DNA from: Pseudomonas brenneri | GTDB taxonomy: Bacteria > Pseudomonadota > Gammaproteobacteria > Pseudomonadales > Pseudomonadaceae | Assembly (NCBI RefSeq): GCF_007858285.1 | Contig: NZ_VFIL01000018.1 | Coordinates: 17,762-81,761 of the forward strand | Direction of reading: 5' to 3' | Length of the DNA stretch: 64,000 nucleotides | Part shown: in pieces, positions 1-8,159 of the stretch | Numbering within the stretch: position 1 is the first letter of the stretch | Layout of the letters: each line of letters starts with the position of its first letter | Program-made: the position numbers and the translations under genes | Notes under the pieces: model-generated | What the model was told of the DNA's origin: nothing | Seen by the model: the letters and a program-made list of their open reading frames with translations, nothing else | Database searches by the model: none

Positions 1-540
1 GCGGGCTTTTGCATCTTCAATGACCTGGCGGTGATCAGCCACTACCTGCTGGCCAGCGGACGGGTCAACCGGGTGCTGATCTTCGACTGCGATGTGCACC
101 AAGGTGATGGCACCGCGCGCATCCTCCACGACACGCCGGATGCCATTACCGTGTCCCTGCACTGTGAAAAGAATTTCCCCGCGCGCAAGGCCACCAGCGA
201 CTGGGATATCCCCCTGCCCATGGGCATGGGCGATGCCGACTACCTCAAGGTGGTGGACGATGCCCTCAACTACCTGCTGCCGTTGTATCAACCGGATCTG
301 GTGCTGTATGACGCCGGTGTCGATGTACACAAGGACGACGCCCTCGGTTACCTCAAGCTGACAGACGCCGGCGTCGCCGCCCGTGACGAAAGCGTGATGC
401 GCCACTGCCTGGGCCGCGACATCCCGGTGATGGGCGTGATTGGTGGCGGTTACAGCAAGGACCGCCCTGCCCTGGCCCGTCGCCACGGTATCCTGCACCA
501 CAGCGCGCAACGGGTCTGGACGTCATCAGGTTGTCATTGA
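1..540 (+). CDS. Histone deacetylase-like (HDAC/AcuC/AphA) family protein, 3' part
   Basis: The reading frame is open from the first base, so the 5' end lies outside the window. The visible part holds the family core: GFCIFNDLAV, then the zinc-site segment DCDVHQGDGTA, a later YDAGVDVHKDD segment that supplies another metal ligand and the catalytic-site region, and GGGYSKD near the end. These proteins are zinc-dependent amidohydrolases that remove acetyl groups from lysines or small acetylated amines; the substrate of this one cannot be told from sequence. The length from the core to the stop fits a full C-terminus. The gene is followed by a 172-base gap before the next gene on the same strand. 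Confidence 0.9.
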   Translation, partial: AGFCIFNDLAVISHYLLASGRVNRVLIFDCDVHQGDGTARILHDTPDAITVSLHCEKNFPARKATSDWDIPLPMGMGDADYLKVVDDALNYLLPLYQPDLVLYDAGVDVHKDDALGYLKLTDAGVAARDESVMRHCLGRDIPVMGVIGGGYSKDRPALARRHGILHHSAQRVWTSSGCH

Positions 541-712
541 AACGTGAGTGTTACCCACAATGCCTGTGGAACGGCCTGTGGATAACTTGAGCGTAAACAC
601 CTGTAAGGCAGACAGCGTATAGCGTGTAGGAAGGTGTACGTTTTTTGATCAGGCAGTTTTGCGGTCCTCGGGTAGAATGCTCGGCTTACTTCGCCGAACC
701 GCAGTCACCGCC

Positions 713-1948
713 ATGTCCCAGATCCCAGCCCAGCCCCATCACGTCACGATCATCGGCGGCGGCCCCGCCGGGCTGATGGCCGCCGAAGTATTGAGCCAGG
801 CCGGGGTCCGGGTGGACCTGTACGACGGCATGCCATCGGTGGGTCGCAAGTTCCTGCTGGCAGGTGTTGGCGGCATGAATATCACCCACTCCGAGGCCTA
901 CCCGGCATTCCTTGCGCGCTATGCCGAACGCGCACCGGACATCGCCCCCTTGTTGCGCCAGTTTGGCGCCGAGGCGTTGTGCGAGTGGATTCATGGCCTG
1001 GGGATAAAAACCTTTGTCGGTAGCTCCGGCCGGGTATTCCCTACCGACATGAAAGCCGCACCGCTGCTGCGGGCCTGGCTCAAGCGCCTGCGCGACCAAG
1101 GGGTAGTTATCCACACCCGCCATCGCTGGCTCGGCTGGAATGCCGATGGCGGCTTAATTATCCACAGCCCGGATGGCGAGAAAACTGTCCACAGCGATGC
1201 CGTGCTACTGGCCCTCGGCGGCGGCAGTTGGTCACGCCTGGGTTCCGACGGCGCCTGGCTCAAATTGCTGGAAGACCAAGGCGTGCCCTGCGCCCCGCTG
1301 CAGCCGAGCAACTGTGGCTTCGAGGTGTCAGCCTGGAGCGACTTGATGGTGAGCAAATTCGCCGGCGCGCCGCTGAAAAATGTCGCCATTGGTTTGGCAG
1401 CTGACAAACCTCGGTTGGGCGAATGCGTGATCACCGCGACAGGTATCGAAGGCAGTTTGATCTACGCACTGTCGGCGCCGATCCGTGAAGCAATCAACCG
1501 TGATGGCGCGGCCACCGTGCATATCGACCTGCTGCCGGGCAAGCCGCTGGACAAAGTGCAGGCTGCATTGGCCAAGCCCCGTGGCTCACGCTCGATGAGC
1601 AAGCATTTGCACAGTCAGTTGGGGCTGGATGGGGTGAAGGGGGCGCTGTTGCGCGAGTTGGCGCCTGCCGAACATTTCAGCGACCCGCAGCAATTGGCCG
1701 TCGATATCAAGGCTCTGCCGCTGACCCTGGTGAAAACCCGGCCAATGGACGAAGCCATCAGCACCGCAGGTGGCGTGCCGTTTGAGGCGCTGGATGAGCG
1801 CTTGATGCTCAAGCAATTGCCGGGAGTGTTTTGTGCCGGAGAGATGCTGGACTGGGAAGCGCCGACGGGTGGGTATTTGCTGACGGGGTGTTTTGCCAGT
1901 GGGCGGGCTACGGGGCGCGGGGTGTTGGAATGGTTCCAACGCCAATAG
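713..1948 (+). CDS. HI0933/TIGR03862-type FAD flavoprotein
   Basis: 411 residues. A dinucleotide-binding GGGPAG motif lies at residues 15-20, followed by the family signatures GVGGMNIT, GRVFPTDMKAAPLL and, near the C-terminus, PTGGYLLTGCFASG, which closes the FAD site. The family (HI0933-like, often annotated TIGR03862 or NAD(P)/FAD-dependent oxidoreductase) has no firmly established reaction. The frame is open further upstream to a TTG at 659, but the ATG at 713 places the Rossmann motif at the usual distance from the N-terminus and is preferred. TAGAAT at 673-678 could be a -10 element, without a good -35. Convergent with the rhlE-like gene; a perfect hairpin separates them. Confidence 0.88.
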   Translation: MSQIPAQPHHVTIIGGGPAGLMAAEVLSQAGVRVDLYDGMPSVGRKFLLAGVGGMNITHSEAYPAFLARYAERAPDIAPLLRQFGAEALCEWIHGLGIKTFVGSSGRVFPTDMKAAPLLRAWLKRLRDQGVVIHTRHRWLGWNADGGLIIHSPDGEKTVHSDAVLLALGGGSWSRLGSDGAWLKLLEDQGVPCAPLQPSNCGFEVSAWSDLMVSKFAGAPLKNVAIGLAADKPRLGECVITATGIEGSLIYALSAPIREAINRDGAATVHIDLLPGKPLDKVQAALAKPRGSRSMSKHLHSQLGLDGVKGALLRELAPAEHFSDPQQLAVDIKALPLTLVKTRPMDEAISTAGGVPFEALDERLMLKQLPGVFCAGEMLDWEAPTGGYLLTGCFASGRATGRGVLEWFQRQ

Positions 1949-1960
1949 TTGCGGCGAACT

Positions 1961-1998
1961 CAGGGCCTCATCGCAGGCAAGCCAGCGATGAGGCCCTG
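1961..1998. terminator. Bidirectional hairpin terminator with REP core
   Basis: A perfect 14-bp inverted repeat (1961-1974 with 1985-1998) around a 10-base loop lies between two convergent genes. The loop and inner stem carry the ATCGCAGGCAAGCCAG core seen in the window's REP elements, so this looks like a REP half-site recruited or decayed into a terminator. There is no long T-run on either side, so termination efficiency is inferred. Confidence 0.7.
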
Positions 1999-2014
1999 AC
2001 AGGCAGCAAAGAAA

Positions 2015-3346
2015 TTACTTCTTCTTACGCGGCCCGGTATTAAAGACCGGCACCTTGCGCACCGGCTTGATCGACGGCTCTGCCGCAACTTCCCCGCTTT
2101 CTACCCACTTGCCCAAGTTGCGCTTGCCGCCACCACCCGAGGTCTTGGGCTTCTTCGGTTTTTTCGGCTTTTTCACCACCTGCCCACTGGCATCGGTGTC
2201 CGGCACCCGGTGCTCCGGCTCGAAGTCCTGTTCCATTTTGCGGGTCAGGGTCTGGCGGGTCAGCATCTCGATGGCCGAGAGCATGTTCACCTCATCGGCA
2301 CATACCAGGGAAATCGCCTCGCCCGTGTTGCCCGCGCGGCCAGTACGGCCGATACGGTGGATGTAATCCTCGGCAACAATCGGCAGGTCAAAGTTGACCA
2401 CCATCGGCAAATCTTCAATATCCAGACCGCGGGCCGCCACATCAGTGGCCACCAGGATCTGCACATCGCTGGCCTTGAAGCGGTCCAGGGCACGTTGGCG
2501 CGTGGCTTGTGGCTTGTCGCCGTGGATGCCGTCGGCATTGATCCCCAGGCCTTGTAGCTTATCTACCAGCGCATCCACGCCATTGCGGGTCTTGGCGAAC
2601 ACCAGCATCTGCTTCCACTTGCCCTTGCGCATCAGGTGCACAAACAGCTCGGCCTTGCGCTTCTTGTCCACCGGCACCACCCACTGCTTGACGGTGTTGG
2701 CGGCAACGTTGCGCGGGCTGACTTCGATGCTCAAAGGGTCATTGAGCATCTGCCCGGCCAGCAGGCGGATATCGTCGGAGAAGGTCGCGGAAAACAGCAG
2801 GGTCTGGCGCTTTTTCGGCAACATGCGGTAAATGTTCGCCAGCTCTTCCGAGAAGCCCAGGTCCAGCATGCGGTCGGCTTCATCCAGCACCAGGGTTTGC
2901 AACTGATTGAGTTTCAGCGCGTTCTGGCGAAACAGGTCGATCAGGCGGCCAGGCGTGGCCACCAGAATGTCGACGCCCTTGCGCAGCTTCATCATCTGCG
3001 GGTTGATGCTGACGCCGCCATACACCGCGTAGGTGGTCAGCGGCAGGTGTTCGGCGTATTGGGCGACGCTGGCGTGAACCTGCTCGGCCAACTCGCGGGT
3101 TGGGCACAGGATCAGCGCGCGCACCGAGTTGGCGGTGACTTTCGGCCCTTCCATCGTCAGCAGTTGCAGGAGCGGCACCGCGAAACCTGCGGTCTTGCCG
3201 GTACCGGTCTGGGCCGCAGCCATCAGGTCGCGACCGGCCAGCACCGCCGGAATGGCTTGCGCCTGCACCGGCGTCGGGGTCTGGTAGCCAAGCGTCTCAA
3301 GGGCGCGCAGCAAGGGTTCGATCAGGCCAAGGGAGGCGAAAGTCAT
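2015..3346 (-). CDS. rhlE: DEAD-box ATP-dependent RNA helicase, RhlE-like
   Basis: 443 residues. The two-RecA-domain core is complete: Q motif near residues 20-33, Walker A AAQTGTGKT at 44-52, PTRELA, DEAD at 155-158, SAT at 186-188, and HRIGRTGRAG (motif VI) in domain 2. A basic, low-complexity tail (repeated KKPKKPK, then a glycine run) follows and is typical of the RhlE group, where it binds RNA. The expected role is RNA unwinding in ribosome assembly or mRNA decay. Several RhlE paralogues occur per Pseudomonas genome, so the exact orthologue is uncertain. It lies 48 bases downstream of the DMT transporter gene on the same strand. Confidence 0.88.
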   Translation of the reverse strand: MTFASLGLIEPLLRALETLGYQTPTPVQAQAIPAVLAGRDLMAAAQTGTGKTAGFAVPLLQLLTMEGPKVTANSVRALILCPTRELAEQVHASVAQYAEHLPLTTYAVYGGVSINPQMMKLRKGVDILVATPGRLIDLFRQNALKLNQLQTLVLDEADRMLDLGFSEELANIYRMLPKKRQTLLFSATFSDDIRLLAGQMLNDPLSIEVSPRNVAANTVKQWVVPVDKKRKAELFVHLMRKGKWKQMLVFAKTRNGVDALVDKLQGLGINADGIHGDKPQATRQRALDRFKASDVQILVATDVAARGLDIEDLPMVVNFDLPIVAEDYIHRIGRTGRAGNTGEAISLVCADEVNMLSAIEMLTRQTLTRKMEQDFEPEHRVPDTDASGQVVKKPKKPKKPKTSGGGGKRNLGKWVESGEVAAEPSIKPVRKVPVFNTGPRKKK

Positions 3347-3394
3347 GTGTTTACCGTAGGAAAAATTCAGCGCAAGGTCGCAATGCGCGGCAGT

Positions 3395-4309
3395 TTACCT
3401 TATTTCCGGCTTCGGCTTGCGCCACTGGGGCAGGCTGATCAGCAACACCGCACTGATGATCACCAGCATCGCCAGGGCTTCTTCCAGGCCGATGGTCTCG
3501 CCCACGAACACAATGCCCAGCAACACCGCCACCGCCGGGTTGACGTAGGCGTAGCTGGTGGCCGCTGCCGGACGCACATGCTTGAGCAGGTACATATAAG
3601 CGTTGAAGGCGATGATCGAGCCAAAGACGGTCAGGTAAGCCAGGGCCAGCCAACCTTCCACTGGCGGCATCGCTTCCAGGTGCTCGCCCTTGAGTACGCT
3701 GCCGATCAACAGCACCACACCGGCGATCAGCATTTCAGCGGCGCTGGCCATGGCGCCCTGAGGCAACGGCAAATGCCGGCTCCAGACCGAACCGAAAGCC
3801 CAGGAGGCTGCGGCGAACAACAGCAACCCTGCACCCAACGGGCTCGATTGCAGGTTGGAGCCCATATTGAGCATGGCGATGCCGATCATTCCCAGAATCA
3901 CCCCGGCCCATTCCAGACGGGTATTACGCGCGCCCCAGAAATAACCACAGAGCAAGGTAAACAGCGGCACCGTCGCCACGGCCAGCGCGGCGACACCGGA
4001 GGTCACGCCCGTGTGTTCAGCCACACTCACCGCGCCATTGCCGAACGTCAGCAACAAGATGCCGATCATGCCGGCAGCTTTCCACTGTGCCCAGGTCGGC
4101 GCTGGCACACCGCGCCAGCGCAAGTAGCCATACATCAGAACGCCCGCCGTACAAAAACGAATCCCCGCCAGCATCAGCGGTGGCCAGTACTCCACGCCAA
4201 TGCGGATCACCAGGTAGGTGGAACCCCAAATGACATACAGCGCAAAAAAAGCGGCGATCAACGGTAAGGGAAAACGACGTGGGCCAGGCATAGGGTGGCT
4301 CTGAGGCAA
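3395..4309 (-). CDS. DMT-superfamily (EamA) exporter, YedA-like
   Basis: 304 residues, almost entirely hydrophobic, with about ten predicted membrane segments in two EamA repeats (roughly residues 14-145 and 155-290). The N-terminal VIWGSTYLVIRIGV segment is characteristic of the YedA branch of the drug/metabolite transporter superfamily, inner-membrane exporters of amino acids or small metabolites. An alternative start lies at 4291. The gene is transcribed away from the Lrp-type regulator at 4453, separated by 143 bases. That arrangement is common for an Lrp/AsnC regulator and the amino-acid exporter it controls; the regulatory link is inference. Confidence 0.87.
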   Translation of the reverse strand: MPQSHPMPGPRRFPLPLIAAFFALYVIWGSTYLVIRIGVEYWPPLMLAGIRFCTAGVLMYGYLRWRGVPAPTWAQWKAAGMIGILLLTFGNGAVSVAEHTGVTSGVAALAVATVPLFTLLCGYFWGARNTRLEWAGVILGMIGIAMLNMGSNLQSSPLGAGLLLFAAASWAFGSVWSRHLPLPQGAMASAAEMLIAGVVLLIGSVLKGEHLEAMPPVEGWLALAYLTVFGSIIAFNAYMYLLKHVRPAAATSYAYVNPAVAVLLGIVFVGETIGLEEALAMLVIISAVLLISLPQWRKPKPEIR

Positions 4310-4452
4310 GACAGGGGATAGCTATTCTAGAAATCCGCGCCAGTAAACATAAGTTACAAAACCTGTTTAAAGTGCCCATACACTTTTCAATTCATGGTTA
4401 TCAGGGCTATAAGCCTTGTATTCGAAAGCCTCCCATTACCAGAGCCTTATTC

Positions 4453-4911
4453 ATGGACAAATACGACCGCATGCTCCTCAGCGCCCTGCTCGAAGATGGT
4501 CGCGCCACCTACGCGCAACTGGCCCGCACGGTAAACCTCTCCGCCCCCGCCGTAGCCGAGCGCGTGGCCAAGCTGGAAGCCAGTGGCGTAATCACCGGTT
4601 ACCAGGCCAAGGTTGACCTGTCCAAGATCGGCTTGCCGATCCAGTGCACGATCGAACTGCGCTTGACCAACAACGGTAGCCAGAAGGTGTACGACGCACT
4701 GGCAGAAATCCCCGAGTTGACCGAGTGCCACCGGGTCACCGGCGACCCCTGCGTGATCATGCAGGCGGCGGTGGGCTCGATGCCGGAATTGGAAAACCTG
4801 ATCAATCGAGTGGCGAAGTTCGGGTTCAGCAAGACCTCGATCATCTTGTCGAGCGCCATAGAGCGGCGGGTGCCGTTGGGGCATTTGGAAGGGAAGAATG
4901 GCGGTGGCTGA
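4453..4911 (+). CDS. Lrp/AsnC-family transcriptional regulator
   Basis: 152 residues. An N-terminal winged helix-turn-helix (residues about 3-60, with LSAPAVAERVAKLEASGVI as recognition region) is followed by a RAM/ligand-binding domain with TECHRVTGDPCVIMQ. Such proteins form dimers or octamers and sense amino acids. The ATG at 4453 is chosen because the HTH begins immediately after it, as in Lrp; the frame is open to a GTG at 4372, but the extra 27 residues do not match the family. Divergent from the YedA-like exporter, which is its most likely target. Confidence 0.9.
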   Translation: MDKYDRMLLSALLEDGRATYAQLARTVNLSAPAVAERVAKLEASGVITGYQAKVDLSKIGLPIQCTIELRLTNNGSQKVYDALAEIPELTECHRVTGDPCVIMQAAVGSMPELENLINRVAKFGFSKTSIILSSAIERRVPLGHLEGKNGGG

Positions 4912-4941
4912 ACGGGCAAGCCAGCGGTAGCGCCAGTTGCC

Positions 4942-5199
4942 TCACTGCCGACATTGAACAATCAAGTCGACAACTTGCTGGATAGTGGTGATGTGATTCC
5001 AATCATCCTGAGTCGCCTGCAAGTTGAATTGCCATTTGATCTGCATGACAAAACAGGTCAGATCTTCATCAATAATCTTAAAGTCGTGGATGAAGTCCGT
5101 TTGTTCCGTCACCTGGTTTCGGTCGATAAAGCCAATGATATCGACGAAAAGCCGGATTACTTTTTCACTGATTTCGGCTCTGGTCAGGTTACTTTCCAT
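4942..5199 (-). CDS. DUF1493-like, acyl-carrier-protein-fold small protein
   Basis: 85 residues. The pattern IRLFVDIIGF, then TDFIHDF, then DEDLTCFVMQIKWQF, resembles an acyl carrier protein, but the serine that would carry phosphopantetheine (DSL in ACPs) is replaced in DEDL, so it should not be an acyl carrier. This matches DUF1493 proteins as known from enterobacteria. The start at 5199 is chosen over 5226 because a GAGG ribosome-binding site lies just upstream of it. It overlaps the end of the preceding gene by 11 bases, so the two are translationally coupled. Both have visibly lower GC than flanking genes. Function unknown; family assignment is by eye. Confidence 0.68.
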   Translation of the reverse strand: MESNLTRAEISEKVIRLFVDIIGFIDRNQVTEQTDFIHDFKIIDEDLTCFVMQIKWQFNLQATQDDWNHITTIQQVVDLIVQCRQ

Positions 5200-5755
5200 T
5201 TTTTGCCTCATAGGCACACTTACCAATACTGATTAGATCAAAAACAGCCAAACCCGCAGCAACAAAGGGAATGCCTCGCCCGATAATGCCAAACACCCGG
5301 ACGGTACCAAAAGTCGCTTTCGCCATGCCGGCCAATGTCGGCTGCCTGATCAGTGTACGAGGGAAAAAGCGCATGCCAATGAGGCTAGCCAGGTTTGTCG
5401 TTTTGCTGGAGCCAACGTGGACCCAAGTCCCCACTGCAATTTTGCTGATAGGTATGCCCGCCGCCCCCGTGAGGACCGTTGCCAGCGTCAAGCCGTAGTG
5501 TTGCTGTGTACATTTCCAGAGTTCGTCAACAGTAGTGTTCGGCACCGCAGAGTCGGCATGAATGGGCTTGAGTAACTTGTAATTGGCACCATGCGTCCAG
5601 CCTGGTGTATTAGGTAAAACCATGACTGCCGGATAGCTTGCCATCGTATTTCCCAGGTGAAACGTCATGCTGGAAGTTGAGCCGAAATCAATGCCATTTT
5701 GTTCGAGTTCGGACTGGATTCGAATGATTGCCGAATGAAGATCGCTTTCCTGCAT
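5189..5755 (-). CDS. STM2901-like hydrophobic-tail protein, partner of DUF1493
   Basis: 188 residues with a soluble N-terminal half and a hydrophobic, glycine-rich C-terminal third (VFGIIGRGIPFVAAGLAVFD) that could form one membrane segment or a hairpin. The arrangement 'FVGRxIPxVGxxIxxxD' plus an adjacent DUF1493 gene recalls the enterobacterial STM2901 family, which is of unknown function. The gene is upstream of, and overlaps by 11 bases, the DUF1493-like gene. Lower GC than surrounding genes suggests horizontal acquisition. A toxin/immunity or membrane-stress role is possible but nothing in the sequence proves it. Confidence 0.65.
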   Translation of the reverse strand: MQESDLHSAIIRIQSELEQNGIDFGSTSSMTFHLGNTMASYPAVMVLPNTPGWTHGANYKLLKPIHADSAVPNTTVDELWKCTQQHYGLTLATVLTGAAGIPISKIAVGTWVHVGSSKTTNLASLIGMRFFPRTLIRQPTLAGMAKATFGTVRVFGIIGRGIPFVAAGLAVFDLISIGKCAYEAKNGK

Positions 5756-6048
5756 GACGTAGTCCCTGTACGTAAATGACAGGCAAGATGTTAGGCCGCA
5801 ACAAAGGACGATAGGCGGGAGAAGGGAAAATCCAGAAAGGCCCGACAGGACTGTAGGGCTAAACCTACTGACAATTCAGAAAGCCGGTAAACGCCCCGAC
5901 AAAGCGCCGATAACCACCACAAAACCAATGTGGGAGCGGGCTTGCTCGCGAATGCAGTGGATCAGTCAACCTATGTATTGGCTGATCCACTGCATTCGCG
6001 AGCAAGCCCGCTCCCACATTTTGATCTTTGCTGCTCGGAAGGTTGAGA
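5756..6048. other. Intergenic region with one REPIN
   Basis: 293 bases between the start of the STM2901-like gene and the stop of the exonuclease gene. Apart from the paired REP element at 5927-6020 nothing recognisable was seen; the promoter of the STM2901-like cassette should lie in 5756-5900 but no convincing -35/-10 pair was found. Confidence 0.6.
5927..6020. repeat. Paired REP element (REPIN), 39-bp perfect arms
   Basis: Arms 5927-5965 and 5982-6020 are exact reverse complements (39 bp) around a 16-base loop. The outer half of each arm is the GTGGGAGCGGGCTTGCTCGCGA repeat family seen across the window; the inner half is local sequence that also pairs. Such paired repeats match REPINs of the P. 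fluorescens group. Confidence 0.9.
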
Positions 6049-6660
6049 TCAGAACCCGCGATGTTTCTTCAGATGATCATTGATCTTTGCCGCCGGCACT
6101 TTCTGCAAGCTGCACAGCAGGTCATGGGACAAGTCGCGCAAGCCGTGGGCACGGCGCAGTTCCTGGGCCAGGTGGGCGGTCAGGTTAGCCGCCATTTCCG
6201 CGTCGGCCATGGCCCGGTGAGCCTTGCCGGTGTGGGGCAGTTGGGCAAATGAGGTCAGGGTGCCGAGTTTGTGATTGGGCGCGGCGGGCATCAGCCGGCG
6301 CGCCAACAGTAGCGAGCAGGCGAATTTTTGCAGACGGGTGCGGCGGATCAAACCGAGTTCGAAGTCCCAGAACTTCTGGTCGAACGCAGCGTTGTGCGCC
6401 AGCAGTGGCGTGGTGCCGACAAACTCATTGACCTCGTTCATTACCTTCTCGGCCGGCGGCGCACTGCGCAGCATGGCGTTGCTGATACCGGTCAGTTGTT
6501 CGATAAACCCCGGCACGCGCACGCCAGCGTTCATCAGGCTCTGGTAGCGGTCCACGATCTGACCCCGCTCCAGGATGACCACGGCGATTTCCGTGGCCCG
6601 GCAACTGCTGCTCGGCGAGATGCCGGTGGTTTCAAAGTCGATGACCGCTATCCGTTCCAA
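6049..6660 (-). CDS. DnaQ-like DEDDh 3'-5' exonuclease
   Basis: 203 residues. Exonuclease motif I is VIDFETTG with acidic residues D8 and E10; motif II includes LLAHNAAFD; motif III is HRAMADAEM, whose H and D complete the DEDDh set. These residues bind two metal ions and hydrolyse 3'-terminal nucleotides. The protein is an exonuclease domain alone, without the polymerase-binding tail of a true DnaQ, so it probably acts in DNA repair or RNA/DNA trimming. The gene lies 25 bases after the NYN-domain gene on the same strand and is probably co-transcribed with it. Confidence 0.88.
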   Translation of the reverse strand: MERIAVIDFETTGISPSSSCRATEIAVVILERGQIVDRYQSLMNAGVRVPGFIEQLTGISNAMLRSAPPAEKVMNEVNEFVGTTPLLAHNAAFDQKFWDFELGLIRRTRLQKFACSLLLARRLMPAAPNHKLGTLTSFAQLPHTGKAHRAMADAEMAANLTAHLAQELRRAHGLRDLSHDLLCSLQKVPAAKINDHLKKHRGF

Positions 6661-6685
6661 ACCTGTTCCAACCTCATCAGAAAAT

Positions 6686-7162
6686 CTATTTGAGCAACAA
6701 CGCGCCTTCGATAGGCACGTAGCGGCTGGCCGCGCGGATCAACGAGTTGGCCGTCAGCCCCGGCACACCGTAGGCCACGGCTTCGACGCCATGTTTATGG
6801 ATGATGCGGTCGAGCAACATGTCGAAATCGCCATCACCCGAGGCCAGCACTACTTCGTCGACATGGGCGGCCGCGTCCATGATGTCGATGGTGATGCCCA
6901 CGTCCCAGTCGCCCTTGGCCGAGCCGTCACTGCGCTGGATGTAGGGCTTGAGTTTCACGGTAAAGCCCAGGTTGCGCAGGATCTGCTGGAATTGCTGCTG
7001 CTTGCTGTCGCCACGGTCGATGGCATAGGCATACGCCTCGACGATCTGCCCGCGCTGGCTGATATCAGCCCACAGGGCGGCGTAGTTGAAGTGGCAGCCA
7101 TAGGCCTGGCGCACGGTGTAGTAGAGGTTCTGGACATCGGCGAACACTGCAATTTTTTTCAC
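6686..7162 (-). CDS. NYN-domain (LabA/DUF88) putative ribonuclease
   Basis: 158 residues, a single NYN domain. The conserved acidic and polar positions are visible: FADVQNL near the start (D9, N12), GDWDVGITIDIMD in the middle and LASGDGDFDML towards the C-terminus. NYN domains are PIN-like metal-dependent nucleases that generally cut RNA. No additional OST-HTH or LOTUS domain is present. The gene is first in a two-gene unit with the DEDDh exonuclease, which suggests a joint role in nucleic acid turnover; that is inference. Confidence 0.87.
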   Translation of the reverse strand: MKKIAVFADVQNLYYTVRQAYGCHFNYAALWADISQRGQIVEAYAYAIDRGDSKQQQFQQILRNLGFTVKLKPYIQRSDGSAKGDWDVGITIDIMDAAAHVDEVVLASGDGDFDMLLDRIIHKHGVEAVAYGVPGLTANSLIRAASRYVPIEGALLLK

Positions 7163-7249
7163 CGCACACCCTCATGGCACTGGCAGGCGTGATGGCCCGC
7201 AAAGGTCGCCAGTATGCCAGCCAAGGGGAGCTTTCCGAGAAAAATCAGA

Positions 7250-7271
7250 CCGGGGCGGCAACGCGCCCCGG
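7250..7271 (-). terminator. Rho-independent terminator of the DUF2076 gene
   Basis: CCGGGGCG (7250-7257) pairs with CGCCCCGG (7264-7271) around a 6-base loop. On the minus strand the stem is followed by TCTGATTTTTCTC. It lies 11 bases past the DUF2076 stop. Confidence 0.8.
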
Positions 7272-7282
7272 ATTTGTGTGTT

Positions 7283-7999
7283 TCAGACGAAGGAATCGTC
7301 GTCGCCAAAGAAGGAAGAATCGCTGTCGGCAAAGCTGTCGTTATCGTTGGCATAACTGTCATTGCCGGCGAAACGTTGCTCGTCATTGCCCCAGTCGCTG
7401 TTGTCACTGGCCGGCGCCGGCTCTTCGCGCACGATCTCTTCCACCACCTGCGGCTGTTGGTTATGGCTGAACAGGCTGCTGATGCCCTGGGCCAGCATCA
7501 CGCCACCGGCCACGCCGGCTGCGGTTTTCAGGGCGCCGCCGAGAAAGCTGCTGCCGGCGGGTGCAGCCTGTTGGGGTTGCTGAACATTCTGTTGCGGCGC
7601 AGGCGCGCTGTTGAAGCCCGGCCGGCTCGGCTCACGCCAACCACCGTTCGATGACGACGGTGTGCTGGGCGCCGGTTGCGAGTCGCGAGGGCTGCCACCA
7701 AAGATACTCGACAGGAACCCACCGCCGCTCGCGGCCGGCGGCGCGGCCTTGGCCCGTTGCAGCTCATCCTGCAATTGCTGGATCTGTTGCGCCTGCTGCT
7801 TGTTCTGCGCATCCAGGCTCTTGATCGCGGCTTCCTGCACCAGGATCGCCTGGGTCATGAAATACCCGGCGGCCGGTTGGCGAGTGATGTGCTCCTTGAT
7901 CCGCGTTTCTGCCTGGGCGTCGCGGGGGGCTGAGTCCGTTTCGGCTTGCTGCAACCGTGAAAACAGTCCATCGATCAGGGTTTGCTCTTCGCTGTTCAT
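7283..7999 (-). CDS. DUF2076 domain protein
   Basis: 238 residues. The N-terminal DUF2076 region contains a coiled-coil-like stretch (AQQIQQLQDELQRAK). A proline/serine/glutamine-rich linker follows, then a glycine/alanine-rich hydrophobic segment (GGALKTAAGVAGGVMLAQGI), and a very acidic Asp/Asn/Ser tail. The family is periplasmic or membrane-linked and of unknown function. The start at 7999 is preferred because AGGT lies at the right distance upstream and the family begins MNSEEQ; the frame continues upstream to 8092 without family similarity. It has its own hairpin terminator. Confidence 0.85.
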   Translation of the reverse strand: MNSEEQTLIDGLFSRLQQAETDSAPRDAQAETRIKEHITRQPAAGYFMTQAILVQEAAIKSLDAQNKQQAQQIQQLQDELQRAKAAPPAASGGGFLSSIFGGSPRDSQPAPSTPSSSNGGWREPSRPGFNSAPAPQQNVQQPQQAAPAGSSFLGGALKTAAGVAGGVMLAQGISSLFSHNQQPQVVEEIVREEPAPASDNSDWGNDEQRFAGNDSYANDNDSFADSDSSFFGDDDSFV

Positions 8000-8159
8000 G
8001 GCGACCTCGTTAGATTGCCGGTAAAAATCTGCGTCCCGCCCGCAATGGGCAAGGTACGCCACCAGTAATGGGGCTGGCCTGTGGCGTTTCAATGATCTTT
8101 ACCCAAGGTTTACGTTTGTCGGTGATCAGTTAAAGTGTCTGCTGCTTTTTTGGCCTGTG

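Noticed and set aside
2636..4267. 543-residue open frame on the plus strand over rhlE and the EamA gene
   Set aside because: It runs antisense across two clear genes, is His/Gln/Arg-rich as expected from the reverse of high-GC codons, and has no ribosome-binding site or motif.
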